Source: Candidatus Heimdallarchaeota archaeon
GTDB taxonomy: Archaea > Asgardarchaeota > Heimdallarchaeia > Heimdallarchaeales > Heimdallarchaeaceae
DNA length: 6,031 nt
Assembly (NCBI GenBank): GCA_023135215.1
Contig: JAGLTP010000296.1
Coordinates: 1 to 6,031, forward strand
Direction of reading: 5' to 3'
The position numbers and the translations under genes are program-made. The notes under the pieces are model-generated. The model made no database searches. It was given only the letters and a program-made list of their open reading frames with translations, and had not been told where the DNA came from. Positions 6,005-6,031 of this stretch are shown piece by piece (the stretch's first letter is position 1; each line of letters begins with the position of its first letter).

Positions 6005-6031
6005 CCACTATTTAAAGTGGTTCTCTTATTT
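6005..6031 (+). terminator. Second inverted repeat followed by a pyrimidine-rich tract
   Basis: CCACT (6005-6009) and AGTGG (6016-6020) can pair around a 6-base AT loop. TTCTCTTATTT follows up to the window end. With the stem just upstream this is a plausible transcript 3' end for the former cas1 gene. The stem is short, and the sequence beyond is not visible. Confidence 0.3.

Noticed and set aside
5958..6031. Start of a CRISPR array
   Set aside because: Only one copy of each inverted repeat is visible and no direct repeat of 24-37 bases with spacers is present before the window ends.

Overview
The window is AT-rich (roughly one third G+C by eye) and reads as archaeal. It has TTTAAA-type TATA boxes about 20-30 bases upstream of genes and a GGTGA Shine-Dalgarno sequence. 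It also encodes Asn-rich NosD-type right-handed beta-helix and phosphoesterase proteins that are secreted and held by a C-terminal membrane helix with a basic tail. The beta-helix protein, with its GNYWSDWDG signature and terminal anchor, resembles families common in Asgard archaea (Loki/Thor/Heimdall-type genomes). That lineage is an inference; a methanogen-like euryarchaeon is the main alternative.

Layout from left to right. (1) 1-1590 (+): C-terminal 529 residues of a surface beta-helix protein, open at the window edge; the GTG at 277 is not its start. (2) 1706-1873 (-): a 55-residue charged, helical protein with a strong AGGTGA ribosome site. (3) 2039-3112 (+): a PHP-fold metallo-phosphoesterase with an N-terminal signal/anchor and a C-terminal anchor. 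(4) 3125-3442 (-): an unrecognised 105-residue protein whose stop lies 12 bases from the end of gene 3. (5) 3598-4905 (+): a calcineurin-like metallophosphoesterase, also signal peptide plus ectodomain plus C-terminal anchor. (6) 4998-5522 (-): a small class I SAM-dependent methyltransferase. (7) about 5655-5957 (+): the C-terminal end of a CRISPR-associated Cas1 integrase, with no normal start codon and no N-terminal domain, so a decayed or truncated cas1. It is followed by two inverted repeats that run to the window edge.

The three plus-strand genes encode proteins that should sit on the outer face of the cell. Two of them are metal-dependent phosphoesterases of unrelated folds, so this may be a surface phosphate-ester-hydrolysing neighbourhood (inference). 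The minus-strand genes between them look cytosolic and separately promoted; nothing forms an obvious operon. The most unexpected item is the cas1 remnant at the right end, which suggests an eroded CRISPR adaptation locus or the edge of one that continues outside the window. I see no CRISPR repeat array, rRNA, tRNA or insertion sequence inside the window.
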